Part shown: positions 52,084-61,665 of the stretch, piece by piece
Layout: every line of letters starts with the position of its first letter
How positions within the stretch are numbered: the stretch's first letter is position 1
Virus record (IMG/VR): IMGVR_UViG_3300028557_000015
Coordinates: 1-64,000 of that record
DNA from: a virus
Length of the DNA: 64,000 bases
Reading direction: 5' to 3' (one strand)
The notes under the pieces: generated by a model
Databases searched by the model: none
Told to the model about the DNA's origin: nothing
The model's input: the letters and a program-made list of their open reading frames with translations, nothing else
Program-made: the position numbers and the translations under genes

Positions 52084-53300
52084 TGTATATATTCTCTCAT
52101 ATTTTCGTGTTCAGGGAAGTATTCAAAAAAATCTTTATTTCTTATACTATCTAGTATGAAGTGTTTTTCAAATTTTTCTTTGTTTATTGGTATTGATTCA
52201 GAAAACATAAACATTTTAATATTTTCTATATTTGTTTTTATTGCAGATCCACCTAAAAATCTGCCAAATTTACCCCCATCTAAATCTATGATAAACGTAT
52301 CTAACATAGTTGCTATTTCTTGTTTTTTAAAGTCAGGTAATTCTTGTAGATTAAATTCATGGCTTTCGTCTAAGCACCATATGGTAAAATTATACCTTAA
52401 TGATAATTTTTCTTGTAATAACGTTTTAATTAATTCCACGTAACTATAAACATTAACCCAAGAAATTACACTGTGTATAGACCATTGAACGTTACTTTCT
52501 TTAATAAGTTTTATATTAGCAAGTATGTCTCCCCAAACAGTTCCGTCTCTCCAATATTCTGCTCTTTTACCTTCGGCATCAATGCTTGTTTGTACATGTA
52601 CACTTTTAAAATGTTTCCAATAATCAAACACTGAATTATTTTTATATGTCAATCTACTAGTATTTGTAGAATATACTAACTCGACATTTTTAGCAGTATC
52701 ATTATCAACATAATATTTTAAAATGTTCCAATGTTCTTCTTGCATCATTGGTTCACCACCTGCAAAATATATCCTAGTAACATTAGGATATTGATTTTCT
52801 ATTTCCGATATTATATTTTTATTTTGAGTAATACCACGTTCCGGTGTTTTGTGAAATCTGTTCAATGAAGTATTTTGTATGTGCTCGACTGCAATAGAAC
52901 TACTAAACAATGGATTACATGTCCTACATTTAAAATTACAAAGATTGTTAAATCGTAAATCTAAATAATACAATTTAAATTCATCAATTGATCCATCACT
53001 ATTCGTTGTTGTCCTAACTATGTCCGCAACATCTTTCATTGTGCGATTAGAATTTTGTCTCATTGACTTAAATCCCATATCTTCTTTTTTATAACATGAT
53101 GAACATATATCATTTTTTATGCCATTTGTCATGTCTACACGTAATTGTTTCATGGCATCACTGTTCCATGCTTCTGCTAACTTTGCATCCCCGTACTGAT
53201 TTAATGGTTTTCCTACACAACAAGGTGCAATTTTACCATCAGGACCTACATATAAATGTGACCATGGCAATACGCACCATACGTCATCATTGTTTTGCAT
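52080..53300 (-). CDS. N-terminal twitch radical SAM protein L
   Basis: A 406-residue protein. Core C121-x3-C125-x2-C128 (CNFKCRTC); N-terminal C9-x17-C27 with C28 (PCC, type 1) and C66-x2-C69. The N-terminal WSHLYVGPDGK block shows the Gly turn before the paired cysteines. The gene lies next to the dehydrogenase-like gene, with which it overlaps by 14 bases. Confidence 0.9.
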   Translation of the reverse strand: MQNNDDVWCVLPWSHLYVGPDGKIAPCCVGKPLNQYGDAKLAEAWNSDAMKQLRVDMTNGIKNDICSSCYKKEDMGFKSMRQNSNRTMKDVADIVRTTTNSDGSIDEFKLYYLDLRFNNLCNFKCRTCNPLFSSSIAVEHIQNTSLNRFHKTPERGITQNKNIISEIENQYPNVTRIYFAGGEPMMQEEHWNILKYYVDNDTAKNVELVYSTNTSRLTYKNNSVFDYWKHFKSVHVQTSIDAEGKRAEYWRDGTVWGDILANIKLIKESNVQWSIHSVISWVNVYSYVELIKTLLQEKLSLRYNFTIWCLDESHEFNLQELPDFKKQEIATMLDTFIIDLDGGKFGRFLGGSAIKTNIENIKMFMFSESIPINKEKFEKHFILDSIRNKDFFEYFPEHENMREYIQ

Positions 53301-53982
53301 AAACTACTTTACCCGGTACGTATGGATTTTCAAATCCATTAAATTGATTTACTATCTTTCCGTTAAAACTATCATCGTGTGTTAAAATATAACTGTAAGT
53401 TTGGTCAAAAATGTGTGAGTACAATTCTGGTTTATCATATAAGAAATAAGGACACATACAACTAAAGGTAATTTCCTTTGTTCTACATCTTGCCATGGTT
53501 GATATTAAATGCATAGCAAATGATTTGGCGCTAGGATATCCCACTCCTTCTGGATAATTTTCACGTTCATATTGAAATGACATTGTGGAACCCATATATA
53601 CTACTTTACTGCCGACAATTAAATTGTCATACAATGATGCAATAATTTGATGAGGAATAGTTACTGCTCTGTTTATTGTTTGAACATACTCAATAGGATT
53701 TGGTTCTTTAAATAGTTGATTTGCTAATCCTGGATAACCTGATCCATTTTGATTAAACAATATAATATCAATTACGGATAGTTCACTGGACAATTCTAAA
53801 CATTTACTTTTAACTTGTTTAGTATCACTATAGTTGATATATCTATCATCTATGTGATTAGTATTGTGATCCTTATATGAAAAATTTATTACACGATTAC
53901 CATCATCTCTGGCTTTTTTCACAAATTGATTTCCAAATTTATCAGGTGTTCCTCCACCCACTACTAAAATATTTTTACTCAT
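53287..53982 (-). CDS. Short-chain dehydrogenase-like protein
   Basis: A 231-residue protein starting MSKNILVVGGGTPDKFGNQF, a Rossmann-type nucleotide start. The rest has alternating strands and helices, with YMGSTMSFQYERENYPEG near residue 140 and a possible catalytic Tyr, but the usual YxxxK is not evident. It is inserted between two radical SAM genes with overlaps on both sides. It probably binds NAD(P) or a nucleotide sugar; an oxidoreductase or an inactive binding role are both possible. Confidence 0.55.
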   Translation of the reverse strand: MSKNILVVGGGTPDKFGNQFVKKARDDGNRVINFSYKDHNTNHIDDRYINYSDTKQVKSKCLELSSELSVIDIILFNQNGSGYPGLANQLFKEPNPIEYVQTINRAVTIPHQIIASLYDNLIVGSKVVYMGSTMSFQYERENYPEGVGYPSAKSFAMHLISTMARCRTKEITFSCMCPYFLYDKPELYSHIFDQTYSYILTHDDSFNGKIVNQFNGFENPYVPGKVVYAKQ

Positions 53983-55379
53983 TGTATGCTATCCCACCAT
54001 GTTAATAATTTAGGGTTTCGACTATATATGTTACGCATTGTGACTTTCTCATCACCTCGTATCTTTTCTAAGTGTTCAACCCAACGTTTGCCATTCAATC
54101 TTGCAGTTTTATACTTATCAGGCCATTCTTCTTCATGCGTTTTGCGGCTGTCTTTTAATGCCTGTAAATTGCCAATAAAACTACGTTGTTTCCAAGTAGC
54201 ACGTGATTCGCAATATAAAAGTATGTCATCTACCATTTCATTTAATATTTCACGTGGCCAACTAGTTGGACTCCACATAATATCTGGATGAAATGCAAAT
54301 GTAATCTTTGTAATAATTTCAACATCTAATTCAATGCTTAAATCAAACAACTCTTTTAACGAGAACATTCCGGGTGCGGTAATAGTCAAATCTAACTTCA
54401 TCTTGTCTTTACCACCGGGCAATGCTAAACCTTGTTTAAAATTTTCTAACCATTTGTCCCATTTGATTCCAGTACGGATGTATTCTACAATATCACCTGT
54501 ACCATCAATGCTAGCACACATCATCCAATCCTTGTAATGTGGTAGGTAGTCATATAAGTTTTTCTGACCAAATTGAACACGACTTAAATTACTATTATAG
54601 CGCATATAGCAATTCTTGGCAGAGCCATTTTTTAACATTTCTTCTAATGTCCACCAATGAACATCATACATCAATGGTTCGCCACCAACCCAATACATTT
54701 CTTCTACGATACCACGACTTACTGCATCACGAAATTCAGGTTCAACCACATTTTGTTGAAAGTCTTGCATTGCTGATTTAATTTCAGGAACCATAAAGGG
54801 TTGATTTTTAGGAGTCCACATATTATGAATCTTCTTTTCAGTTTCCCATGTTGAACTTAATTGTTCACCACACATGCGACACTTAAAATTACATAGATTA
54901 CTAAAACGATAATCAAAACTTATTGGCTCCATTGAAGTGAATCCAGTATCGTCTGTAGTATCAAATGCTTGTTGAATTTTATCTTTAAACAATACGCCAG
55001 TGAACCATCCACGATAGCTTTCACCCTCCATCAATAAGTTTTTATTGCACACATCACATTGAGGTATCTCTTCACCTCGCATTAGTTTTACACGAATATC
55101 TTTCATGTAGTCACTATTCCAGTGTTCTTTTAAACTTACTGGTTGGTAATCATCCAATGCAGTTTTACTTTCAGTTACAGCGCCATACTTTGAATCGTTA
55201 CTACTATCAATATATTGCTTTTGAAATGAATGTTCTTCTCTGCTAGCACAACACATCCTACGTTCGCTTTGTGGACTGATATAGGTATGTGTCCAGGGTG
55301 CCATACAAAATACTTTATTGGGGCTATCTGGATGCGGTTTAGCATCTGTTCCCCATATTGGCATTATTTTATTTGTCAT
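53979..55379 (-). CDS. N-terminal twitch radical SAM protein M
   Basis: A 466-residue protein. Core C163-x3-C167-x2-C170 (CNFKCRMC); N-terminal C25-x17-C43 with C44 (MCC) and C108-x2-C111. It has a longer N terminus and a longer spacer between the two N-terminal pairs (63 residues against about 40 in most others). The radical SAM core is otherwise standard. The substrate is unknown. Confidence 0.9.
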   Translation of the reverse strand: MTNKIMPIWGTDAKPHPDSPNKVFCMAPWTHTYISPQSERRMCCASREEHSFQKQYIDSSNDSKYGAVTESKTALDDYQPVSLKEHWNSDYMKDIRVKLMRGEEIPQCDVCNKNLLMEGESYRGWFTGVLFKDKIQQAFDTTDDTGFTSMEPISFDYRFSNLCNFKCRMCGEQLSSTWETEKKIHNMWTPKNQPFMVPEIKSAMQDFQQNVVEPEFRDAVSRGIVEEMYWVGGEPLMYDVHWWTLEEMLKNGSAKNCYMRYNSNLSRVQFGQKNLYDYLPHYKDWMMCASIDGTGDIVEYIRTGIKWDKWLENFKQGLALPGGKDKMKLDLTITAPGMFSLKELFDLSIELDVEIITKITFAFHPDIMWSPTSWPREILNEMVDDILLYCESRATWKQRSFIGNLQALKDSRKTHEEEWPDKYKTARLNGKRWVEHLEKIRGDEKVTMRNIYSRNPKLLTWWDSIQ

Positions 55380-56902
55380 TGTAAATCTGGATTAACAAAC
55401 ACATCTTTACTTGGATCTTCAGGCGGATGATCCGGTATTAAATCAACACCTTGACGATAATTTTGTGTGTTAATTTCCTCTGCAGTGGGCAACTCTGTTT
55501 GAATACTATCATAGAAAGCAACAAACTCTGGCGGGAATGTTGCACGGAAGTTCTTACCACGACGGACATCATACTGAGCATAGAACTGTTTAAAGTCTCT
55601 ACGATTCTGTTCAATGTCTTTAACATTCTTATGAGGAGTCTTAATAACGTCAAGGTAATCAATCAATCGTTGAGTCTGTTCACGTTCAATGCTCATAAGC
55701 ATTTGTTTACCATCACTTGTACGGAAATCCATAGCAATCTGATTATCTAACCATACTTGCAATTGGTCTTTATACTTCTGACGAATCTCTGTTGGCAACA
55801 TAGCACAAGATTGGAAGCTAGGGAAGCGCAAGATGTTCAAGCTCATCGTAGGATAAACTGTGTTATGAATCTTTTTGAATTCCATCATCTGATCCATGAA
55901 CTGAACAATACTAGACAAACATAAGCTATTGATAGTCATCATCATGTGTGTCTTTTTGATGTTACCTTCAGTGTGCAATCTACCTAAGTTATGAATCCAT
56001 TTGTTCCAATCAAAGCCATCACGTATATATTCAGCGTGAGAACCAAATGCTTCACAGCTTGTATAGACTTCCATGTAGGGGACAAAGTGACTATACTCAA
56101 TTAACTTGTCCATAATATCATCTTTGGGAACTAAGTTACTATTGATAGCATAACGTAATACTTTACCATCTGGACGATTTGTGGCACGTTCTTGATTATT
56201 ACGGAACCATTCAAAAAGCTTCCATACACCAGGAGCCATAAGTGGTTCACCACCTGTAATTCGAATTTCTTCTAAGTTGTCAGCAAGTCCTTCTTCCCAC
56301 CAACGCCAGAACGCTTGAATGTATGGGTTAATGTCATCTGGTAATGGCTTAGCATGGTCAGCTTCATTAATAAAGTGACTACGTGCATCACCGTCGATAT
56401 TACGATAAGGACCAAACTTGTGAATATCTTTAACCCATGTTGTGCTGAAACTTGGATTGCAATAACTACAGGCAAAGTTACATGTACGGTCAAAAGAAAT
56501 CTCTAATGTTTTCAACATTGTATTCTCTTGCCAATCAGCTTTAGCAGTTTTAAGAATGTCTGATTCTTCAAATACAGCAGTTTTGTAAACACGGTCACTC
56601 ATGTTATCACGACCAATATCTTCAATCTTCCAACAGTATTCACACTCTTGTGGGCGTTTACCTTCTTGCATCAACTTACGCATATACTTCTTATGTGGAG
56701 TATTGTGAATTGCTGATGGATTAGTGAGTAACTCTGCCGCATCAATTTGATGCCCCAATGGGTGGTGACAACTAGTTGTTTGTCCGTTACCCAACCATAT
56801 TGTAGCGTTTAGCCACTTAGCGGCACAATAGCTATCGCTAATAGGGTCAATAAGTCTTGCTTTGTATTGTGCGAATGATTCTTCGTGTTTCTTGCCTGCC
56901 AT
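55376..56902 (-). CDS. N-terminal twitch radical SAM protein N
   Basis: A 508-residue protein. Core C141-x3-C145-x2-C148 (CNFACSYC); N-terminal C26-x18-C45 (CHHP, type 2) and C87-x2-C90. The C terminus carries an extra Asp/Pro/Glu-rich tail of about 40 residues (LIPDHPPEDPSK), unlike most others. It overlaps protein M by ATGA. Together with O it has the longest N-terminal twitch-type regions. Confidence 0.9.
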   Translation of the reverse strand: MAGKKHEESFAQYKARLIDPISDSYCAAKWLNATIWLGNGQTTSCHHPLGHQIDAAELLTNPSAIHNTPHKKYMRKLMQEGKRPQECEYCWKIEDIGRDNMSDRVYKTAVFEESDILKTAKADWQENTMLKTLEISFDRTCNFACSYCNPSFSTTWVKDIHKFGPYRNIDGDARSHFINEADHAKPLPDDINPYIQAFWRWWEEGLADNLEEIRITGGEPLMAPGVWKLFEWFRNNQERATNRPDGKVLRYAINSNLVPKDDIMDKLIEYSHFVPYMEVYTSCEAFGSHAEYIRDGFDWNKWIHNLGRLHTEGNIKKTHMMMTINSLCLSSIVQFMDQMMEFKKIHNTVYPTMSLNILRFPSFQSCAMLPTEIRQKYKDQLQVWLDNQIAMDFRTSDGKQMLMSIEREQTQRLIDYLDVIKTPHKNVKDIEQNRRDFKQFYAQYDVRRGKNFRATFPPEFVAFYDSIQTELPTAEEINTQNYRQGVDLIPDHPPEDPSKDVFVNPDLQ

Positions 56903-56910
56903 TTTATTCC

Positions 56911-58476
56911 TTAATGTTTAGTGTGCGCTTTGATACATTCTCTCCAGTAACTCTTTAGTTCTGGAAATGTTTCTATAAAATTCGTTTGCCTGCGTCTATC
57001 ATATTCTGTGATGAACAGGTAGAAGTTCTTTTTATTTAGTAGTAATTGATCCTGGGGTAGAGATTCTTTCATTATAGCAAGGTCTCGCTTGATTTTCAAT
57101 AGCTCATATGGTTTAAAGCCTTCGAATGTTTCCAAATAGTCGTCACCTTGTACATTATCTTCCATGTACTTTAAGCAACGTTCTACTTCATCGATACCAT
57201 ATTGTCCTGCATTTTGAATACTGAACCAGGGAGGGTATCTTAGTATTGGAATATCAAAGAATACACGTTGATATTTCTTCTGGGTATAAACTTTGTGTAC
57301 AATGTCGTTCTCTTTTTCTACCTCAGTTTGTTCGGGTGCAATTTCAAATTCAACTTGACTTCTTCCACCAAACTCTGCTCTTAACTCTAGTACCATCTCC
57401 AAGAACTTATGTAAGCTAGGAATGGACATGATATTAAATGTATTGATAAAGCTAACAGTACTGTACTTTGTCTCACGCAAGAAGGTTCTAACGTTATCCA
57501 ACATGCGTTCAAACTCTAACCCAGTACGCATATATTCTGCTTGCTCGCCAAACCCATCAAGTGATACAAACAACCAAAAGTGTTTAAATCCTTTATCTAC
57601 GTACCAGTTATTACCACTATGTACGTTGAAGTTTTCTTTATCCTCGTATGTGCGTAGTTCTTCTAATGCTTTAACTTTCTCGACAAACTTGTCAAATAAC
57701 TTTTGATCCGGAGGACACATGTTACTTGTTATAGATAACTCAAGTTGACCATGTGGATTCTCATTCACATAGTCTAAGACTTTGAAAGTGTTCTTATCCA
57801 TAAGTGGCTCACCACCTGTCATTCTGAACACACGTAGTTTACGATAGATTTCAGGGAACCATTGCCAAAATGCTTCAACATAAGGATTGTCTTTATTAGA
57901 CACTTTGAGTGGCATCATTCCTTTTTGTTCTAATGCTTCTAAGTTATTATGTGTCATTCCGGTTAATTGATAACCACCGTGCTTCTTAACTTCTTCTTCC
58001 CAACTACTGGAAAGATGTGGACTACAATACATACATTTAAAGTTACATGCTTGATTGAAATTGACTTCTATATATCGAGGGACAACATCATAGTCAAACT
58101 TGTTTTCAGTGACTTCTTCAAATGTAGGTGCATTCCACCATTCACTACTGCGATAATGTCTGTCACTCATATGACCTTTGGGATCATCACTTTTAGCATC
58201 TTCTACTTTCCAACAATAGCTACAACCTTCAGGACGTTTACCCTCAAGCATTTGTTTACGTTCGTGTATTTTGGTAGGAGTATTGTGTAGTACACTGGGC
58301 TTATCTTTCAATAACTCCAATGGTATCTTGTGGGTGGGTGGGTGATAACAACTTTGAGTCAATCCACTAGGCAAGTGAATAGATACTTGTTGCCATTTAG
58401 CAAGACATAGTGATGGACTGACCGCATTTAAGCGGTCACGCATGTCTCTAGCAAACTGGTCGTACTCACCGCTCAT
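56911..58476 (-). CDS. N-terminal twitch radical SAM protein O
   Basis: A 521-residue protein, the first radical SAM gene of the operon. Core C144-x3-C148-x2-C151 (CNFKCMYC); N-terminal C24-x18-C43 (CYHP, type 2) and C85-x2-C88. The extra length is a long mid-region (about 250-310) between the GGEPL loop and the C-terminal part. It meets the glycosyltransferase-like gene at TAATG. No substrate is known. Confidence 0.9.
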   Translation of the reverse strand: MSGEYDQFARDMRDRLNAVSPSLCLAKWQQVSIHLPSGLTQSCYHPPTHKIPLELLKDKPSVLHNTPTKIHERKQMLEGKRPEGCSYCWKVEDAKSDDPKGHMSDRHYRSSEWWNAPTFEEVTENKFDYDVVPRYIEVNFNQACNFKCMYCSPHLSSSWEEEVKKHGGYQLTGMTHNNLEALEQKGMMPLKVSNKDNPYVEAFWQWFPEIYRKLRVFRMTGGEPLMDKNTFKVLDYVNENPHGQLELSITSNMCPPDQKLFDKFVEKVKALEELRTYEDKENFNVHSGNNWYVDKGFKHFWLFVSLDGFGEQAEYMRTGLEFERMLDNVRTFLRETKYSTVSFINTFNIMSIPSLHKFLEMVLELRAEFGGRSQVEFEIAPEQTEVEKENDIVHKVYTQKKYQRVFFDIPILRYPPWFSIQNAGQYGIDEVERCLKYMEDNVQGDDYLETFEGFKPYELLKIKRDLAIMKESLPQDQLLLNKKNFYLFITEYDRRRQTNFIETFPELKSYWRECIKAHTKH

Positions 58477-59429
58477 TACCAGCCCTGAATCTGACGAATA
58501 ACTTCCATCTCTGTTACCAGTGGGCCACGATTGTATTTGTCTGCCCCATAATGACGTTTAAAGAATTTACTTTGTAAGCCATCTAATGTAGCCATAGGTA
58601 GTCCTAGTTTATCATGTAGTGCGGCTCCTAACAATGCTGATTCACGCACAGGATCTCTATTCACATGTTCTTCCCACAATGTGATATAGTTGTCAAACCA
58701 TTGAACATTAGTGTGATCCCATTCTGTAAGCATAGTCATATATGTACCAAGACGAGCACCATATATAGCCCATTCACCATTCTCAACATCCATACCAACA
58801 TTATGCCATATGGTCAGATTGTCTAAGTTACGACTTGCCACCGTTTCTTTAAATTGGTCTACAGTAGGGCGTGCACCTCTATCCAAACTCATCTTAACAC
58901 CTTCACGGAAACCTGCACGCCAAGCTTGGAATGGTGTCATGTTTGGATATGTAGTTGAATAACAATCCCACATAGCCCAATACAAGTTGTCATCACCTCC
59001 CATACAGAAGTCAGCAATACGTGAAACATCTCCGTCTTTCTGATGTTCATGGGTTTTCATGTTAGCCACATATTCTTTAGTCCATGAACTCATGCCACCA
59101 TTACCATAACGCAATCCGTTGATGTTATTGATAGCTTTCCAACGAAACTGCGCTTGTCTAAACTTTTCGTCTTTGCCTGTAAAGTCTAATTGAATGTTGA
59201 AAAAACTTTCTTCTGGCATGTTGTCGCCATCAATTAGAATGAAGCGTTCTGTATCACTTGCCTCACCTGCGGCTTTGTGTGCGGCATCACTACCTTTAAC
59301 ATTGTCAACACGTTTTGCCCAAGGCACCATGTGTTTGACTTTAAGCCAAAATTCTTCTTTTTGTGGTTCATCATAGCTAAGATAAATGCAATCTAAGTCT
59401 GCTACATCAATAATATCATTCGAGTTCAT
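58476..59429 (-). CDS. Glycosyltransferase-like protein (GT-A type)
   Basis: A 317-residue protein with DLDCIYLSYDEP near residue 12, a HKAAGEASDTERFILIDGDNMP segment that includes a candidate D-x-D (DGD), and later TNVQWF. The layout is that of a GT-A type fold. The mid-region resembles the C-terminal domain of the 1,357-residue repeat protein (AYHAAAKASETPWMFTVF). It directly precedes the first radical SAM gene, so it may handle the same substrate. Confidence 0.6.
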   Translation of the reverse strand: MNSNDIIDVADLDCIYLSYDEPQKEEFWLKVKHMVPWAKRVDNVKGSDAAHKAAGEASDTERFILIDGDNMPEESFFNIQLDFTGKDEKFRQAQFRWKAINNINGLRYGNGGMSSWTKEYVANMKTHEHQKDGDVSRIADFCMGGDDNLYWAMWDCYSTTYPNMTPFQAWRAGFREGVKMSLDRGARPTVDQFKETVASRNLDNLTIWHNVGMDVENGEWAIYGARLGTYMTMLTEWDHTNVQWFDNYITLWEEHVNRDPVRESALLGAALHDKLGLPMATLDGLQSKFFKRHYGADKYNRGPLVTEMEVIRQIQGW

Positions 59430-59751
59430 AAGTTGTTAATTTCCAATTAATAGTTTTACCTTTGTAGTTTTTATCTACTACAATACTAATATCTTCTTCG
59501 GCACAAATAATACCATCTTCCTTATTGGGCATAAGCTTTGATACAACTGCACTTGTAACTACAGTAGATATTTTCCCGTCAATAATCCTAACGTCCGGTC
59601 TACCTATTGCATATGTTGTTGCATCGATAACAATGTAATTACCTTCTGGTTTTTCACAGGTATAAAATAATACATTACCTTTATCATCATAATATAACCT
59701 GAATTCAGGTTTAGTGATAGTTGGTGCTTCCCAAAGTATTACGTGTTCCAT
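59416..59751 (-). CDS. Small beta-rich unknown protein
   Basis: A 111-residue beta-rich protein with no signal. It overlaps the glycosyltransferase-like gene by 14 bases and the next gene by 13. It starts with EHVILWEAPTITKPEFRLYY and may be a virion or binding protein. No family is recognised. Confidence 0.6.
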   Translation of the reverse strand: MEHVILWEAPTITKPEFRLYYDDKGNVLFYTCEKPEGNYIVIDATTYAIGRPDVRIIDGKISTVVTSAVVSKLMPNKEDGIICAEEDISIVVDKNYKGKTINWKLTTYELE

Positions 59752-60512
59752 TTGTATTTCTCTATAATTTTATCACTAAAAGACTTTATATGATAGTGAA
59801 ATGGATATTCTTGTACATAAGTATTCACCTTAATTGCGTCAGGTGTACATTCATATACCAAAGTATCAGTCCAATTTTCAGTAAATGTTCCGGTGACAAA
59901 CTGTTTCATATGTATCATACAAAATTCGTTAAAATTGGGTAGTGTGGTTTTTTCTACTCCAATTATATGACTTGCAATTGCATAAACCCAATCAGTTGTT
60001 GCTTCTTCTGTGGGATTACATTTTAGTATTGCTTTGTATTCTTCCCAATTTTCAAACACATCTCTAACTATTCTGTAAAACTTTTCTGCTGTATCTGATT
60101 TTTTAAAATATGTAATAGCATTATAGATATCAGGTAAATTGTTATCATCAATAAACTTTCTATAAACTCTTATATCAGAAATTTCACCTTTGTAGTTACG
60201 TATCTTTGTACATAATGTCACATCATTGATTGATAAGATATCAAACCAATGTTCAATACTACGGGGTAAAAATATGTCAGCTTCTAATTTAATTGTTTCA
60301 TCATATGGGCTTGCTTCATATACTTGCCAATCATTTATAAGTTTCCAATCACTGTCTGGTGCTTGATCGCCGTACGGTAACATATCAGTTGTAATGATGG
60401 TTACATTGGCATCAGGCATAACTCGCTTGATACTTATTTCTAATGCTTTGGCACACTTAACATAGTCAGTTTTTTCTGTGTTCTGCGCCATGATTACAAA
60501 ACCTCTAGTCAT
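59739..60512 (-). CDS. Glycosyltransferase-like protein, D-x-D replaced
   Basis: A 257-residue paralogue of the next gene. Both begin [MT/S]RG, share YEASPYDET or YELSPYDET before the active-site region, and end with a His/Met-rich stretch. Here the usual D-x-D position reads E77-A-D79 (LEAD), so metal and sugar-nucleotide binding may be altered. It probably has a glycosyltransferase-type fold, but activity is doubtful. The function is inferred from the paralogue. Confidence 0.55.
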   Translation of the reverse strand: MTRGFVIMAQNTEKTDYVKCAKALEISIKRVMPDANVTIITTDMLPYGDQAPDSDWKLINDWQVYEASPYDETIKLEADIFLPRSIEHWFDILSINDVTLCTKIRNYKGEISDIRVYRKFIDDNNLPDIYNAITYFKKSDTAEKFYRIVRDVFENWEEYKAILKCNPTEEATTDWVYAIASHIIGVEKTTLPNFNEFCMIHMKQFVTGTFTENWTDTLVYECTPDAIKVNTYVQEYPFHYHIKSFSDKIIEKYKWNT

Positions 60513-61312
60513 TCTATTAATTCCATAAAGTTAAGTTTATTCATCACATGAAAATCCATGTCTTTGATTGTTGTATATTCTTTTTTGACTTTACCTCGTT
60601 GCCAATTATCATATATTATAGTATATTGATTATTAAATTCATTGTCATTATTTCTATAGATATGTACATTCTTTTGACCTAAATGAACTAAATTCCACGG
60701 GATAAAATCTTGGTCAACTGAGGTATGTCCATTAACTATTCTAAGTGCAAGAGTTAATGCATAATCATTTCTAAATGTTCCAGCAACGAATCCATGTAAA
60801 TTACTGTAATGTTCAAAGTTTTTCTGAACCATTTCTAAACATTCAAATATTTGTTTAGTACGATTTGATTTTTTAAATGCAACAACAGTAGCCCATAATG
60901 TTTCAAAACTATAAACACTAAGAACTTCTTGTACTAAGCCAGGTTGCATCAAATAACTTGTTTTATTGTGACAACAGAAATCATCATAATAATTAAATAT
61001 GTCTAGTATCTTATTTGAGTTGACCATATAGTCAGTATCAAGCAACAATGTTTCATCGTATGGACTTAGTTCATACGCCTGATAGCGACCTTTATTGATC
61101 CAAATTCCCCAGTCTCTGTTATTGCTTTTGTCAGGTTCAACTAATATTGTGTTATCAAATTTGTAAGGATCGTTAGAAACTGAAGATTCATCTGTCACAA
61201 CTGTTACAGGCATATCTAAAAAGTGATTGATTCGTTTTGCAGTAGCAACTGCCATTTTATAGTAATCAAACTTTGGCGAGTTGAATGCAAATAATATTGC
61301 CCCTCTACTCAT
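60509..61312 (-). CDS. Glycosyltransferase-like protein with D-x-D motif
   Basis: A 267-residue protein with a nucleotide-diphospho-sugar transferase layout. SPYDETLLLDTDYMV contains D92-T-D94 as the metal/nucleotide-sugar site, followed by a helical region and a C-terminal strand. It is soluble and coupled to the next gene by ATGA. A role in adding a sugar to a phage or host surface molecule fits the surrounding genes, but no donor or acceptor can be read. Confidence 0.65.
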   Translation of the reverse strand: MSRGAILFAFNSPKFDYYKMAVATAKRINHFLDMPVTVVTDESSVSNDPYKFDNTILVEPDKSNNRDWGIWINKGRYQAYELSPYDETLLLDTDYMVNSNKILDIFNYYDDFCCHNKTSYLMQPGLVQEVLSVYSFETLWATVVAFKKSNRTKQIFECLEMVQKNFEHYSNLHGFVAGTFRNDYALTLALRIVNGHTSVDQDFIPWNLVHLGQKNVHIYRNNDNEFNNQYTIIYDNWQRGKVKKEYTTIKDMDFHVMNKLNFMELIE

Positions 61313-61614
61313 CTCTTGTTCTCTATTTCTTTATAATCGTTATACCATGCTAGCATAATAGATGTACGGGTTTCTTTAAGTTTGGTTAAAAGAGTGATTC
61401 TATTAACGTTAACTGGATTATTAAAATTGTCAATTAAAATCATCTCCTCATCATCTGAAGAATTTAAAAAATTAATTGTTTCCGGGTCGGCTTTCCAAAG
61501 CCCACCTTGATCGGCTAGTATTAGTTTTCCATCGTATTTGTCTTTTAATTGCGCTTTGGCAGTATTGAGATTGAAGCGGGCTTTAGCCTCGCTGATTAAG
61601 GTTTTGGTATCCAT
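61309..61614 (-). CDS. Small unknown protein at the head of the modification operon
   Basis: A 101-residue soluble protein (MDTKTLISEAKARF at its start) with a central YDGKLILADQGGLWK. It has a good ribosome site (AGGAG) and a late box upstream, and is the first gene of the 30-kb operon. It may be related to fibre or assembly genes since the next upstream genes are tail-fibre-like. Function unknown. Confidence 0.65.
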   Translation of the reverse strand: MDTKTLISEAKARFNLNTAKAQLKDKYDGKLILADQGGLWKADPETINFLNSSDDEEMILIDNFNNPVNVNRITLLTKLKETRTSIMLAWYNDYKEIENKR

Positions 61615-61635
61615 CTATAACTCCTGACTTAAGAG

Positions 61636-61643
61636 TATTTAGA
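61636..61643 (-). promoter_or_regulatory. T4-like late promoter box at the head of the operon
   Basis: TCTAAATA on the minus strand with a 21-base leader containing AGGAG before ATG 61614. No terminator was seen between this box and 39451, so it may drive the whole radical SAM run. Confidence 0.55.
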
Positions 61644-61665
61644 TAGATACCAATCTATTGAAAAA

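Noticed and set aside
38135-58476. Reading the radical SAM cluster as an ordinary RiPP cluster
   Set aside because: No small precursor gene is visible between the overlapping genes, and no leader-peptide binding domain was recognised in the enzymes.
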